Part shown: piece by piece, positions 42,165-60,379 of the stretch
Layout: each line of letters starts with the position of its first letter
Numbering within the stretch: the stretch's first letter is position 1
From: Unio delphinus
Lineage: Eukaryota > Mollusca > Bivalvia > Unionida > Unionidae
Direction of reading: 5' to 3'
Assembly (NCBI GenBank): GCA_029339505.1
Contig: JAQISU010000108.1
Coordinates: 22,334,001-22,398,000 of the forward strand
Length of the DNA: 64,000 bases
Made by a program: the position numbers and the translations under genes
Notes under the pieces: model-generated
What the model was told of the DNA's origin: nothing
The model's input: the letters and a program-made list of their open reading frames with translations, nothing else
Database searches by the model: none

Positions 42165-42457
42165 ATAATTATACTTTTTTAAGTGGTAGAATTATCATCA
42201 ACAAGTTGCGGAATCTCAAAGTGTAGCCATTCAATACTGAAAATGTTTGATGATAACAATTTTGTACTGCAAAGTATTTGCAAAATGTCTTCACACATAA
42301 TACTATATATTACTAGAATCATGCATGTTTATCATTGATGACAATCTGTGATGCAAATACAATGAATGAACAGAATTTCAGTGAAAGCATAAACGATCGT
42401 AGTATTTAGTGAACCTGGGATAAAATAAAAACTAAGCATTATTCTTACGTCGATATA

Positions 42458-44396
42458 TAATAATAATAATGAAGACTTTGTATAGCGCCTAAACTTTAGA
42501 AGCTCTAAGCGCTTTACACTATCAATAATGATATGACTACACTACAAAACAACAAATGACAAAAGCAGTGAAATTGGAAAACATAAAAACATGCTGAAAA
42601 CATATAAGATACAAAACTTGATTAGGTCGCTAAGTTTTTTCCCTGCAGTCGAAACAAGTGAGTCATGAGAACACTCTTAAAATTGACCACTGTGTCTTTG
42701 TGTCTAATTTCAATGGGCAATCGTTCCACGTGCCGGGCCCTGGTGTGCAAACGAACGTTGTCCATATGACTTTGTTTTCACCTAGATAACAGTGAGTATA
42801 CGATTATCAGAAGAAGATCGTAAATATCTAGCTGGTATATACACATGGGTGAGGATGGATAAGTATGTTGGACTGGAGTCTGCCATTTAAATATAGCACA
42901 GAGATTAAATTTTGTGTTTGATTCTGTATCGAATTGATAGCCAGTGTAGGGTACAGAGCAGTGGTGAGGTGTGCTCTGATCGAGGTAGTCTAAAGATGTT
43001 CCGAACAGCTGTGTTATGAATTTTTTGAAGTTTCTGGAGTATATATTGTGATGAAGCAGACAGAATTGAGTTACAATAGTCCAGTCTTGAAAGTACTAAT
43101 GAACACAGAATTGTTTTTGTGGCATCAGCTGAAAGATATTTACGAATGGAACTAATGAGTCTCAATTCAAGATATGCAGCCCTGCAGATGTTCATGACAT
43201 GTTGGTGCAGTGTGAGAGTACTGTCTAGAGTAACGCCTAGATTCCGTACTGACTGTGAGAATTTAATGTTGATGTTGCTAAGATTTATTGTTTGTGGTAA
43301 AGGATGTGAATGAGAAAGTCTTTGTATTGTGATCAGAATAGCCTCAGTATTATCATCATTCATCTGCAGCTTGTTACATGTCATCCATGATTTCACATCC
43401 GAAATGCACTTCTCTACTCCATGGATGGTAACATCAGCATCAGTTGGGTGGCTAGACTTGTATATTTGGGTGTCATCAGCGTACAATTTATGCAACACTG
43501 GGTGATGATCTATGACACGTGAGAGCGGTTGAGTGTAAAGAATGAAGAGAACAGGTCCATGAACAGATCCCTGTGGAACACCACAACATACGTCAACTGG
43601 GCTAGAGTGTATCCCATTTGCAGATATACTTTGTGTCCTGTTGACTAAGTAGGACTTGAACCACTATAAGGCTATATTCTGAATGCCAAATACATGCTGG
43701 AGACGGTGAAGTAATATATCATGGTCTATTGTGTCAAATGCTGCATATAAATCCAGAAGAGTGAGGACTGTATTCTTTCCACTATCCAAAGCAGAGAGAA
43801 TGTCACTAAATACTTTCAGAAGAGTAGTTTACGTACTGTGACAAGGGCGATATGCAGACTTCACATTGCTAAAAAGACTGTTTGAATTCAAATGAGATAC
43901 AAGTTGAATTAGAACAACCTTTTGTAAGATTTTTGATATGAAAGGTTGATTAGAAACTGGGCGGTAGTTCTTTAAATCAGTATGGTCCAGTGTTGGTTTC
44001 TTCAGCAATGTCTTTACTATATCAGTTTTGAAAAATGATGGGAATTTCCCTGATGAGAGAGAAAAATTAATAACATCAGTTAGTGAAGGTAATATTGGGT
44101 CTAATCACTCAAGCAGCAGTGACGTCGGAATTGGATCAAGTTGACAGGACGTTTGGTGCACGTTTCATCACGATTATCCGTACTGAATCTATAGAAACAA
44201 GTTCAAATGCTCCTAACGGTTGTCGCTGAAATTCTGCATCATATCTGTATGGTGACGAATCAGTTGAAATTGTGCAGTCAAGCGAATCTCAAATGGTTTG
44301 AACTTTGTCATCGAAGAAATTTGCAAATTTGTCTGTTAGGTCTAGTGGAGAGAAGGTTATTGGAAGTGGTGTACATTTGTTCCTTGACATTAGTTT
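42458..44396 (-). mobile_element. L2/CR1-like non-LTR retrotransposon, 5' truncated
   Basis: Minus strand. Reverse transcriptase text is visible from about 44,100 to 42,905: LKNYRPVSNQPFISKI, LDLYAAFDTIDHD, GVPQGSVHGPVLF, then YADDTQIYKSS (the catalytic YADD near 43,475), and a C-terminal region with LDYCNSILSA and LHWLSIRYRI. Upstream is FANFFDDKVQTIRDSL (about 44,290). The 3' end carries AGCGCTTAGAGCTTCTAAAG, then GCGCTATACAAAG and an ATTATT tail at about 42,460, typical of L2/CR1 3' ends. At least two stops are present and there is no endonuclease domain, so it is dead. It is absent from the equivalent site in duplicon B. Confidence 0.85.
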
Positions 44397-44442
44397 GTGT
44401 GTCAGCATACACATCCAACATACACATACAATACAAATACAA

Positions 44443-44485
44443 GTGAGAGAGAGATAGAACAGAGAGATAAAGAGAGAGAGAAAGG

Positions 44486-44529
<44 letters not shown>

Positions 44530-44575
44530 GAGTGAGAGAGAGAGAGAGACAGAGAAATAGAGAGAGAGAAACGGA
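44443..44575. repeat. (GA)n-rich microsatellite
   Basis: Imperfect GAGA run in duplicon A; duplicon B has a shorter one at 50,424-50,447. Confidence 0.9.
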
Positions 44576-46946
44576 GTGCGGGAGGAAATTGTATGTATTT
44601 ACCACATATCTGTACCTTTTATAGAAGAAACGGTGATCTTTCAATGCGTGATGACAGAAGAGGTCAAACGTTCTTCGGTACCACATGATATAATATGTCA
44701 GATATTTATCCCGGAAAACGCTCACGAATAGATTAGAAGTTCAGGTTATTTTGTGGCCCTATGTTGATACGTGTACTGCTTATTGGACACTCGTGTATGT
44801 TCAGTTAATTGACTCGTCAATGTCATATTCCAAACAAATATGAAAAGATACGTACCTTGGTTGCTTTATCCGTTATTCTGCACCAGTTATGTCTCCTCTC
44901 CCAAGTTTTGGAAACAATGAAAAAGTGTGTAATAAGCTAAACCAAACAAGCAAACGGTATATTTCGTTACGAATCAGTCACGAATATCAATAATCACACT
45001 GATATATACTTTAAATGTCAGGGTTAAACAGATTATTACAAAGTTAATTTTCACAGCATGCATACATGAAAAACACGGATAAACAAACACAAGATTTTAT
45101 TGTCACTCCAGGATCACAAACTATTGTAATGTGGATATACCAGCGCTTTTTAATAAAAGGCACTTAAACATTTCTATACTCAGAGAAGCGGTATCAGATA
45201 AAAGGTTATTATGTTCATCACATCTCAAGAATGGATACGGAAATATTATGTGAATAAGTATAACTAAAGAACACGTGTCGAATAGGGATGGGCTATGCGG
45301 AGACAGCCATTTGGAAACACTCGGATACATAATATTAAAGGAATACACAAGAAATCACTTATTTTGAATGCTAATTGTGTGTCTGATACATTGATGTCCT
45401 CGTTACATGATTGACTTTTGTGGTGATTTTGAAATGTAGGAAGTAAGACAATCCCCAATACGAATAAACAGAAAGGTATCCAAGCAGATTCTAATTCCAT
45501 TCATATTAGAGGCATTCTGATATTCCCATATATGTGTGCTTATGCTGCTGATGTACGTCTATGATGTGCTAGAAGGGTGGGTGGACAGGAACGAAAATTT
45601 AACCTACTCCAATAAACAATTAATAGCATTCTTAACTGAAAAAACTAATCATTTAAAGAACATTTTACCTTTGATGCATAGATCATATAAACATACAAAT
45701 ACATGATTGGATTATGTACAGAAAGCAATCATACGACTGGGTTGCAAATTCTCAAATAATAAAGGTACATATCCTAATAATATGTGTTATATAAATGCTT
45801 AGTGCCAAATTTGATATGTTGATAATGGCTAAATTAATACATGCAAATATTAGTTTTTTACCGATTGCATTACATACAGTTTTTGTCCAGATACAATACT
45901 ATTCTAATGCGTGACCGTGTGATTTCACTCCATTAGAGCTACTAAAATAACTTAGCGACTTTTGCTGTTTCACCTAGTAGGATTTTATCTTGTTCCGAAA
46001 AAAAAACGATAAGGAAATAAATATATGTCCGTCTCAAACGATATGCATTTAATACACTACACGTTTGCGTTGGTATATAATTTGTCGTGTTCCATAACGT
46101 GTAAAGTATGACAAGGCAAATACAGGCAAACATATGTTTTGTACATCATAATTAAATTATGTCACTTTCTGATTGTATACCAACTACATTTACACGTTAT
46201 CTTCAGTACAATTTGTACTGACATGGACATTATGAAAAGGTGCTATATTGAAGTGGTACAATATTATTCAGAGATTTCTGCTATTTGGAAGACTTGGGTG
46301 ATGATTAAAAAATTATAAAGCCGACACGTTACATCAATGTAAGCTATAGTTAAGCCTGTGCTTATGATGAACACTTAATTGAAGCATGAAAGCAATGTTC
46401 AAAAATGTGCTTTATAAAGTAATCTGTAACCATTCGTATAATGACATGGAAATTTGATTTGGTAGTAAGTTAATAACAAAAATATAAAATGAATGTCCTT
46501 TCTTTCAAAACAGTATTATGACGAACGTAGTTATTGATGAAATAATGGAACAGGGGTTCTTAAGATATCCAGACTCAGAAGAAAGAGCGATCGCCTGGCC
46601 TGTGGCGAATAGGTATCATCAGTGAATAAAAATGATACAAAATTGATTTTTGAAACTGAATTGATTCTAAGCATCAGATTCGTCTATTGTTGTTGAATAG
46701 AGCCATCACACAAAGCTTTAAAACAATAATGCATATAACATATATGTTAGTCAGTCTAGAAAATATTCGATTGAAGAAAAGTTAAACCAATTTACCTTAA
46801 ACAATGGATCTCAAAGAAAAGGAGGAAGTACAAAAGGGCACAAAAGCTACTGAAGAAAGACGAAAATTAATATGAATCATTTTAAAGGTCTATTAGCATC
46901 CGCTATATTTTATCCATGCCCTCTCTATATGTGTCTTTATCTAACT

Positions 46947-46947
<1 letters not shown>

Positions 46948-47029
<82 letters not shown>

Positions 47030-47036
47030 CTCTCTG

Positions 47037-47110
<74 letters not shown>

Positions 47111-47173
47111 CCTTTCTCTCTCCTTCTCTCTATCTCTCTTTCTGTGTATATATCTATCTTTCTATCTATATAT

Positions 47174-47250
<77 letters not shown>
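46948..47250. repeat. (TC)n then (AT)n compound microsatellite
   Basis: TCTC repeats with TGTC interruptions to about 47,160, then TA repeats 47,176-47,249. Open frames here are artefacts. Confidence 0.95.
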
Positions 47251-47252
<2 letters not shown>

Positions 47253-47417
47253 CCAAAAAATGAACGCAAACCAAACACTCACATTAACACACACAAACAC
47301 ATGCACATATATATTTGTGTATGTTTGTTTGTGTTTGTGCGTGTGTAACTATTTTGAAGGTTTATAAACTGAAAATTGTTGTGTCAGAATTTTATATATC
47401 TGACTTTGTCTATATAT

Positions 47418-47544
<127 letters not shown>

Positions 47545-48520
47545 CTTGCTTTTTGTAATGTTTAATTAACATTTTAATTTTTTCATAATGTAATATATAA
47601 GTCAATCTATGCGATGTTATTGATATGGAGTGATTCCTGATGTGAAAATCACGAAAAAAGTATTTGATGTGAAGCAAGCATGGAGTATCAGTTATCCCTC
47701 AATGCATGATTATCATATAGTGTTTATGTTTCTAGTGTTATTGAACGACCATGCATGTTTTGGTCACAAGGGTGTTTCAGGTTTTAAAGCAACACATATA
47801 CATATATTATGATGTTTCAAATTTAAAGCTAGATTCTAGAACATACGACATAGAAATAATCTGTGAATATCGATTGAGTTCAGGTAGTCAAAGATCTGTG
47901 TGGGGATGCTTTTAAAATGGAAGATATTGACCGTAAACGTATATGGTTTGCAGAGAGAATTTCATGATGTCATGTAATGTATTTGCAAATTTGAAATGCT
48001 GTTTACTCAACAATTGTTTCCGCGATGGATGGGTCAATTTGCTCAACACTTTATGCAATCGTTCAACTGTTAATTATTAACGGGATAACACATATTTATT
48101 TCTCAACCTAACATGTAGGAGTTATCGTTTAAATCGTGAATCTAAACTTGTTGCATTGCTATGTATATCAATGATTTTGTAATTTATTTGACTTGAGTCC
48201 CTCTAATTTTATAATTCTTTTTTATTGTTATGAACTGTTTATAATGCTTTTTGTTATTAAAGTGTGAAAATGATTTTAATCTGTTAAGTACGGACAAATA
48301 ACCTAACCGGATATAGATAATTATATAGATGGAACAAATCGATACAGCCAAATGTCAGAATATAAGCAAAACATATAAAGAAACTCCGGCTAGACCGTAT
48401 TACACGGAAAAGAGGATTTATATTAAAAAATGTACCATCATATTCCCGGCATTTTTTTCATTTTCCCCTTGCGAAGTACGAAAAAGCAATTTAGATATTA
48501 AGCCAAAATTTACAAATGCA

Positions 48521-50049
48521 TTTTGATGAAGGTAATTCTCCGGCTGCTCTGATCCAAGAAAATAGCAGAATCTAACACAAAAATGTAGATTGGTTACGAA
48601 ATGCCATTACTTGCAATAGATCAGTTGTTTTTAGATTAACATACATAATCTTTGCTGAATTCTAAAACACAGATACACTTCTTGTCATGGTAATGTAACA
48701 TGGAATTGCTTAACGCTTTATTCTGTTTATTATTTGGAAGAACAGAAAATATAACTGAAACAAACTGTAACATTGATATAATAAAGCAATGGTATTACAA
48801 TGCGTCATGCATTTTAAGATGTATTAATGAATGATTGTTTAAATATTATGATTAAAATTTGTTCTTGGAGAAAAGTAGTACTTAATCACTTGGATGCCCC
48901 AAGGCTACGGAATTGTGTACAGTGTAATTAGTATTGTCATGTAGTGAGGTCGGATTACTCCATGCTGCTCCGGTGAAGTACTTACGAGATCACATCCGAT
49001 CTATCCTGAGCGCCCAGACCGTGCATTGCAAAACAACCCGTGTAAATATAGGCTGATGGTTAGAGTCAAACATTACAATAAGACTGTTTTGTCAGTGATC
49101 GGTCCACTTTACAACGCGATATATCCAGCTGTAGAGCAGTGAAACAGGCGAAGTGTTGAAGAAGTGACTACTTGAGTGAAAACATGATAATTGTCACTAA
49201 TTCAGTGAAGACGCTTCATTTATCTTTTTTATTGGAAATTTTGTAATTGTTTATGTGAATTAGTTGATCACAATTTGAGAAAAATCAGTTTGTTTTGAAC
49301 AGTCTTTATTTGACTGTTTTGCATTTAAATTATTTTCAGTGCAGGTTTTTGTTTAAATGTCAATTCGTTCCAGTTCAAGAATGTATTATTTATACCAGTT
49401 ATTTAACTCCGAGTGCATCATTGTATTAAATCACTAATATTTGGGATTGTTGTACACGAGTCTGGTATAAGAATTTATTTTCCTCATCTAAAAGTAAAAG
49501 TCCTATGATCACTCCCATTCTTCGCGTCTTCGTTGTGATCTGATCCCAACCCGGTTCATTTTGTTACACCGATGTTGCTATTGGATATAATGGGAAAGAA
49601 TGTTTCTTAAATATGCACAGCAATATTATTTCTTTCTTACATCAAATATCATCTTTAAAATGGTCATTAGTTCATTTAGGCCTTGAATCATATATTACTA
49701 TTCGGTTCCCAACGGAATTGGGGCTTTTTGCGTCAAATCAAATTAAGCTTTGAAAACTACAAACCAGTGAATATGCAAAGCATTTATTACCAATGCCTAT
49801 AGTTAGATTTATAGTTCTTTGTATCTATCGTATAAAACTCTATATGCAAAACGTGTACTCCAGCGTTTTAGAACTCGAGATAACCGTTAGATTGTATAAT
49901 ATATTATCCATAGCAAGATAGTTTGTCTGTTTGTTTGCTTAGGATTTCGAATGTAGGTTTCAATCATATGGCCACGATGTCTGCAGTGAGGAAGGTTATA
50001 GTGATGCTTAGTACTGGTCATGCCTAGTGGGGACTGTACAAATACAAAT
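48521..50049. other. Host DNA between duplicons
   Basis: About 1.5 kb with no gene. A GC-richer patch at 48,945-49,030 has no recognisable ORF or RNA. A SINE fragment lies at the right end (49,930-50,035). Confidence 0.45.
49930..50035 (-). mobile_element. Truncated SINE (same family as 60,380-60,699)
   Basis: TTAGGATTT through CTGCAGTGAGG to TATAGTGATGCTTAGTACTGG parallels 60,398-60,486 of the full SINE. Only the 3' portion (minus-strand sense) is present. Confidence 0.6.
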
Positions 50050-54018
<3,969 letters not shown>

Positions 54019-55616
54019 CCAGGAAAAATCATTTAACGCTTTAAAACAGAAGCTGTAAAACAGCCTCACTGGATGACTAAATCAGGATGAGGTAGCCATG
54101 GGGTCTTAACCCATCGAATTAGATTTTATTTATCTATTTTTTTTTATTATCTATTTATTTATCCAAGACTGGGTTCAGCAGCCTAAGCGTAGGAACTACC
54201 AGTTAGTCATCTGGTAGAAAGGCAATTTCCAGCAAAGCGCTGTGGAGCGCTAAAATCTCGACGAGACTGGTATGATGTCCGGGTCATCAGCCATGCAATG
54301 CACTGAAGTCCGTCTCCGGTCATCTCCACATCATTAGAATGAACGAAATTGACTAAACAATGTATATAATGGATTAAGCGATAATTAGACTTGTGAATAA
54401 CTTACTGACTTTTTAAGTTAAACAATATATTTGTATGGCATAACGTACAATAATCTAAGTTTAGTTAAGGTTTTTAACCGACATTTTCTGATTAGGAACA
54501 ACAAGAGGACACAAAAAGCTCACAAAAATCCCAAACGATAGCTAACATAACTTAGCAGAAACGGCTTATTGTTTTACACATATTCTCAGAGGCAAATTTG
54601 CCAATTGTACAATTCCACCGTTGTTAACATCACTTTGAGTAGCATAAAACAAAGACTGCCGTTGTTAATTGGATGTTTTTTATTTTAATATTTTAATATC
54701 TATTAAAATTTATGTTGTCAAAATAGTTCTTAATTGTGTCACACAACATCACTTTAGTGACATGCAGCTTACATATGGAACCACATACATGTTATTTGGA
54801 ACGTCTTGTTTCCATTAGTTTGAAGACAATCGAGTCGTACAGTTTCATTATCTCCAGCAGATTATATGTCCATTTACGACTATGGTAGAACAAATACCAC
54901 TTACTATGCTAACAATCCCATTCAATTTTTGAAATTCGAACGATGCTAATGCAGATGGCGAATATCGTGTATATCTCATTAGAAATTGTTTCGTTTGCCC
55001 AAAAATTTCGTTCATTGTCTATGAACTTCATTGCTATTAAATGTAACAAAACTGTTCACCTTTCACCTTAAATTTAAATGCAATTGTTTACAATGATATG
55101 CATATACTTCAGGAAATAAAACGAATGCCATGTTTGTGGCTGTGGACACGAAATCTGTAATAATTTTGCTGTTGACATTGGTGAAGCCAATTTTAATTGA
55201 AAACGTTTGACCCTTACAAGATGAGGTTTAGAAAGAAATATAAACAGATGCAGTCATCTCCTGCTGATTTGTTTTTCAGTCTATTTTTTATGTCCAGAGT
55301 TAAATTTGGAACGTTATAATTTCAAAATAATTATAATAATAAAGCAATATTGATGCTGTTAAAATTGAGATTCGGAATATCTCTATAAATATGGTCACAA
55401 GGCATTTCCAGCAAGCATGTGATTTCAGAAAATATTATTTTAATTTTAATCTATATTTTCCCACATATATAGAAATACTTTCAACTTGCTATTAAACACT
55501 CAGAGAAAGATACACATCATACATAATGAAAAGGCAATTCAGGAATACCAGATATTATTACCGTTTTGTTGTCATTCATCATTTAAGTGATAGAATGAGA
55601 TATGTTAAAATAGTTA

Positions 55617-55693
55617 ATACTACTACTACTACAACAGCAACTAATAATAATACTAATACTAATAATAATAATCAATATAATGAAAATAATATC

Positions 55694-55760
<67 letters not shown>

Positions 55761-55765
55761 GTAAT
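55617..55765. repeat. (TAA)n trinucleotide microsatellite
   Basis: TACTAC start grading into TAATAA with scattered TAC/CAA variants; it encodes a spurious poly-Asn frame. Confidence 0.95.
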
Positions 55766-57040
55766 AACACTTAATGAAAATGGAAATGATTTCATTGAAG
55801 ATGGAAATGCATAATGCATCACTATTATATCATAATTTTGTATATATTATTTTATGACATGTTGAATTTCTAATAATGGTGTAGCTGTAAATATTTTCAA
55901 CAAAATTGTGTTTGGTTAATGTTATGTATATTATATTACTGATTAAAATGATATTTTGTTTAATGCATTGATGTGTCGAATTATTTGTATTTTGATAAAC
56001 TCAGCAAATATCAAAATTATTTTTTTAGTTTGATGTTATAGTTTCTGAAACGTAAAATTAAAATATTGTATTATATTAGCAATCCCAATCAACATTATAG
56101 GTGATATTTTGTTGCATTTATTAATATGTACGGTAGAGAACCAAAATTGGATATTATAAAGTAATTTTGCACAAAACATCAATATGTGTCCAATCCTCAT
56201 ACTTGTTGTGCAAATGAAAACATATATGTTTTTGTATTTGTTCTCTTTGTTTTGTATTTGAATACAAATAAAAACTATGGTAAACCTGTAAAACTTCAAA
56301 TGCTATTTAATAGCTTATGTTAATATCATACTGTTTAACTTGTAGAAGTATGTTTAGTCGCTGTATATGCTTATCATCGAGGCTTCATTGTTTAATTCAA
56401 ATTAGTTGAGCCCGATATTCATTAAAGAATAGAAAAGTGTTGATAATGAAATACTTATATATACAAACTACTTGATACATCTCTTTGCTTGCATTAAAAT
56501 ATATCGTTATGACTGTGCATCCTGTTTACTGGTGACCTTAAGTGACGTTCGAATAGTAATGGACATAATTTTCAGCTGAGACACAAAAGTTGTATTGTTA
56601 TTGCATTAGCCTCAGAGTAACTCGGATTTACACGAAATATGTGAACGTTTTGGCGAGTACGGAAATTACGCATACTCTTACTGTAACATAAGGACCCTAT
56701 TAATTGTCTATACTCTTACAATATGTCACATGAAATAGTGAAAAGCAACCACCTTCGAAAAATGCAACAAATATTATACTTAAAACAAAGTGCAATGAAG
56801 TAGAAAGATCTTAGTATTGCAAATAATAACCAAAATAGTCTCTATATTATAGACACAAGTCCGAATAAATTACAGTTCCGAATAAGTTTTAATATTAATT
56901 CAAATCCAACTCTTAAGATGCTTTTGTGCCTCTGGCGTCCTATATACTGCTGATGTACAAAACTGTTGACACACAGCAATATTATTCCATGTTTTCATTA
57001 GTCAATGAGTTTGCGTGTGTGCGTGTTTAAGATGGGGTGA

Positions 57041-57095
57041 GACAGAGAGAGAGAGAGAGAAAGAGAGACAGAGAGAGACATAGAGAGAGAGAGAG
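57041..57095. repeat. (GA)n microsatellite
   Basis: Imperfect GAGAGA run with ACA interruptions. Confidence 0.9.
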
Positions 57096-57310
57096 GGTGT
57101 GTATGGGTGTGTTGGCATGGTTGCTGAGGCTAACATATAACTGTTTGTATGTTGGTACACTGGTTTGGGAAAATCGGGATTACGTTGATACTGGAATAAT
57201 ACATCAAATTCTAATGAATACAACCTATCCGTAAGGTAATCGAATGAGTCTGCCCAGAAAAAAAATACTTCATACGCCTTAAGTATTGTGACTTAATTGA
57301 CTAAACTTTC

Positions 57311-57363
57311 TTTTTTTGGGGGGAAGGGCACCAGAAAGATGCCTTCCCCCCCAATAAAAAAAA
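57311..57363. repeat. G/C-rich inverted repeat (hairpin)
   Basis: The arm TTTTTTTGGGGGGAAGGGCA and its imperfect complement TGCCTTCCCCCCCAAT, then A-rich, are separated by a 9-nt loop (57,331-57,339). It is striking in AT-rich DNA. Confidence 0.75.
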
Positions 57364-58660
57364 TTAAAAAGTTTTTAGGTATGTTTCTTTGCCCCCAGTA
57401 TGTTATTATGTTGTATTTAATTTTAAATTTTTTCCATCTAAATCCCCAATTAATCTTTCCCCATCGAGGTTATATATATATATATATATTTGATAAGGGG
57501 TATTGTTTCCTATGTCCCTAGTGTCGTTTACGTATTTCTTTACTAGGTAGGATTTGGCCTACCCACATACTAGTATTCTACGTTTTGTTTAGTTTGACCA
57601 TGGCTCGTGGTCTCCTAGTATCATTGTGTTTGCTATTTGTGATTGGTGCCATTTGTGTGATGCTATATACTTTGTATTTTTGTTCATGATAGCTTTTCTC
57701 CTACAGTTGTCTTGTTTTAATTGTTCCCTGTCTTCTCCAAATTTGGAAGACAATACAAATTTTATTTTATTTTAATTTAAAAAAAATAATGTTAAATTTT
57801 ACATAAATTGAAGTGAATTATTTAATAATTATAATGTTCTTCAATTTATATATGTAATATTTTTTTTTTGGTGCGTCTGCCTTGAGACACATAATGTACA
57901 ATTTTATTTGGCTGTATAGTGCCTGTCTCAATTTGGTCCGGCCTTCAATTATTTATAATTTTTTTATTCAGAAAATTTTTCCTAAATGGTTTAAATTCCC
58001 TTTAATTGGGAGCCATGTCTATTGCGGGAGATAGACTGGCAGAAAAGCTATGGATATAGTATCCAGAGAAATATAAGTACATTAGAATAAAATAGAGTTA
58101 TTATTAGGGATGGTTTTTCCAATCTCTGCCACAGGCCTGCTCACTTCGCGTGGCGCCATGTGATTTAGCCCTATGACGTCCTCATGTGTAATTTTCCCTT
58201 ACATTGTTTATACAGCAATGAAGTTGTGAAAAAAAATATATATTTTTTTTAATTAATTTTTTAAAAAAATATATTTTAAATATTTAAAGTTTTTTAAATT
58301 ATATTTTAAAATATATTTACCTAACCTTCATTAATGGTCCACACCTTATAAGAGTCCTCGTTATAAAGTCCGTTATTTGTCGTACCAATTGTTTAAAGTT
58401 TCCGTCTAGGAAGAGTAATTGCCGTCTGTCATATTTGTCCAAATTCATTATTTCCATTATTAGTTTGATTCGTTCTTCCTTTGTTTCGTCGCACTGTGTT
58501 ATTGTGTGGTACTTTGTATATGGGGCACCTCTGCAAACTTTCAATTGGAAAAAGGTCTGAACAAAATAATCGTTCACTACACTTTATCATTATGGACCCT
58601 GTACATGGTTTCACTAACATAGCTTAATCTATCTTCTTACTATAATTTATATAAGTTTGT
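57364..58660. other. AT-rich host DNA with one possible small ORF
   Basis: Mostly A/T homopolymer-rich. A minus-strand frame at 58,317-58,577 (MNDYFVQTFFQLKVCRGAPY, then DKYDRRQLLFLDGNF) is 86 codons and more complex than the surroundings, but I recognise no family and see no supporting signals. Treat as unproven. Confidence 0.3.
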
Positions 58661-59560
58661 ATATGTCGTATCTTGGTTTGCAGCTATGAAATTTTAATAC
58701 TGAAAATTAAACAGTCAATAAGAGCAAATGTTGTATTATATACATTGTACTTTTTAATTGTAGTATTGATGTATTTAAAGAAGGTTATTTATCTTTTAAT
58801 GATGTTTGGAAGACAAATTAATGTTTGATAAGATTTGTCGAATATTGTTTTGTTAAAGAGTTGCTTAGTATGTACGTACTTATGTTTCATTGGAGTAAAT
58901 GACAGAACATGACATAATAAGCAAACATGGTGAATGCATTTCAATGCTGATTTGTTGAGTGGAATAGGCGTATATGCATAACCGACGGCACGGTCAAAAA
59001 AAAGACAATTAATTCAGCTTAACCGTTAATCCCAACAGTTATGTAGACACGAATATAATGCAGTTTAATGCAACAACAACAAAAATCATCACCGTGATCG
59101 CTTCAACTCAGTAAGTAGCATCGCTCGAGTAGAAATACAAATGGTATAAATAACGCCTTATTAGGCACAAATCAGGAAAGTAAAAAAGTCAAACATTCCG
59201 TTAATGAATAAAACCTATTTGTGATTTACTGCCTATAAAAACATGCATTAGGCACGATCTCTCTGATTTTTGAAGTGTATGTCGACTAGATTTGATTATT
59301 GCACAATAATAAAATTATCAGTGTCAGCAAAAATAAGTGCAGTAAAGCGGCTAATTACCCTTATATAAATATCGGTTTTCGTAGATTAGTATACTGTCAT
59401 TATGAGGTGATTACAGTGCATGTCGGTAATAATGAATAATAAATCTAGATTTGTGTTCAGATATCTTGTTCAAAATAATTAAAATTACGTGAAAGTAGAA
59501 AGGACACTGTTGTGTCATAACCGTCTACTCACATTATCTATATATACGTTTATAGATGTG
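58661..59560. other. Host intergenic DNA, nothing seen
   Basis: Stop-rich, no repeats, no RNA genes recognised. Confidence 0.45.
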
Positions 59561-59561
59561 G

Positions 59562-59812
59562 GGCCCCGAGTGGCCGAGTGGTCTAAAGCGCTGTCCGTTA
59601 CGGATCAATTCCATCTCACCTCTGTCTGCGTGGGATCGGGTCTTGGATTCGGTCAATGAGGGTATGTGATAAAGGTTGCCAATAGCTTATCGTGGGTGGG
59701 TGGTTGTTTTCGGGGTTTCCGGGTTCTTCCTCCATCATTACTACTGGCCGCCATGTATAGCTATCTTATGCTGAACAATGGCGTCAAATCACAACGACAA
59801 ACGAACAAAACA
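59562..59812 (+). mobile_element. tRNA-derived SINE
   Basis: It begins with a tRNA Leu/Ser-like head, GCCCCGAGTGGCCGAGTGG then TCTAAAGCGC (A-box region 59,571-59,591). The B-box is degenerate (near 59,635). The body has TTTCGGGGTTTCCGGGTTCT..CCTCC and ACTGGCCGCCATG, a core pattern I associate with molluscan and other metazoan SINEs. The tail is GCGTCAAATCACAACGACAAA. About 250 bp. Boundaries are approximate; no target duplication was identified. Confidence 0.65.
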
Positions 59813-60379
59813 CACAGAGATGTCGACCAAAATTCGTTTAAGTTCAATTAGGAAATACCATTATATAGAGGGAGTGAAAATATCTTCAGTAAACAAATCG
59901 TTTATACAAAACCAGGATGTATATACATTGTACATATGCTCCATATATTTTACTTGGACTTGAATGGTTGTATGTAGTAGCAAGTAAAAATGCTGCACAG
60001 CTCCATTTACAAAGAATACTATTAAAACTGTCTTCATTATATTCGCCGAAAAGAAGGATTATCATTTCAAAGCTCAAATATGCAAGTTCATTTAGTTATA
60101 CATACCCAGGGATCACTGGCATTGCGATCACAAATTATTTCTCTGGCATAATATTCAAACTTTTCAACAGAAGAGAAATACAAATAATAAAAAAAATGAA
60201 TATAAAATGAAATTATGTATTAAAATAGTTTGTATTGATGCCAGTAAACACTACTATGACAGCGGATAGTTTCATAGGATATGTTGTTGATGCTATTCAT
60301 TCGATACTATATTTACATTGGGGAAATACCCTCTCGGTTGTGTACTGGTATAATCCACGTTTATGTGTTACACAAGTTA

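Larger units (their letters stand above)
54019..57300. other. Host intergenic DNA with a repeat-like patch and simple repeats
   Basis: No gene seen. 54,060-54,340 is less AT-rich and has an inverted pair ACTGGATGACTAA / TTAGTCATCTGGT, suggesting an old non-autonomous element. (TAA)n lies at 55,617-55,765 and (GA)n at 57,041-57,095. The rest is featureless. Confidence 0.45.

Noticed and set aside
48940..49030. GC-richer patch as an RNA gene
   Set aside because: No A/B boxes, no cloverleaf, no repeat partner seen in the window.
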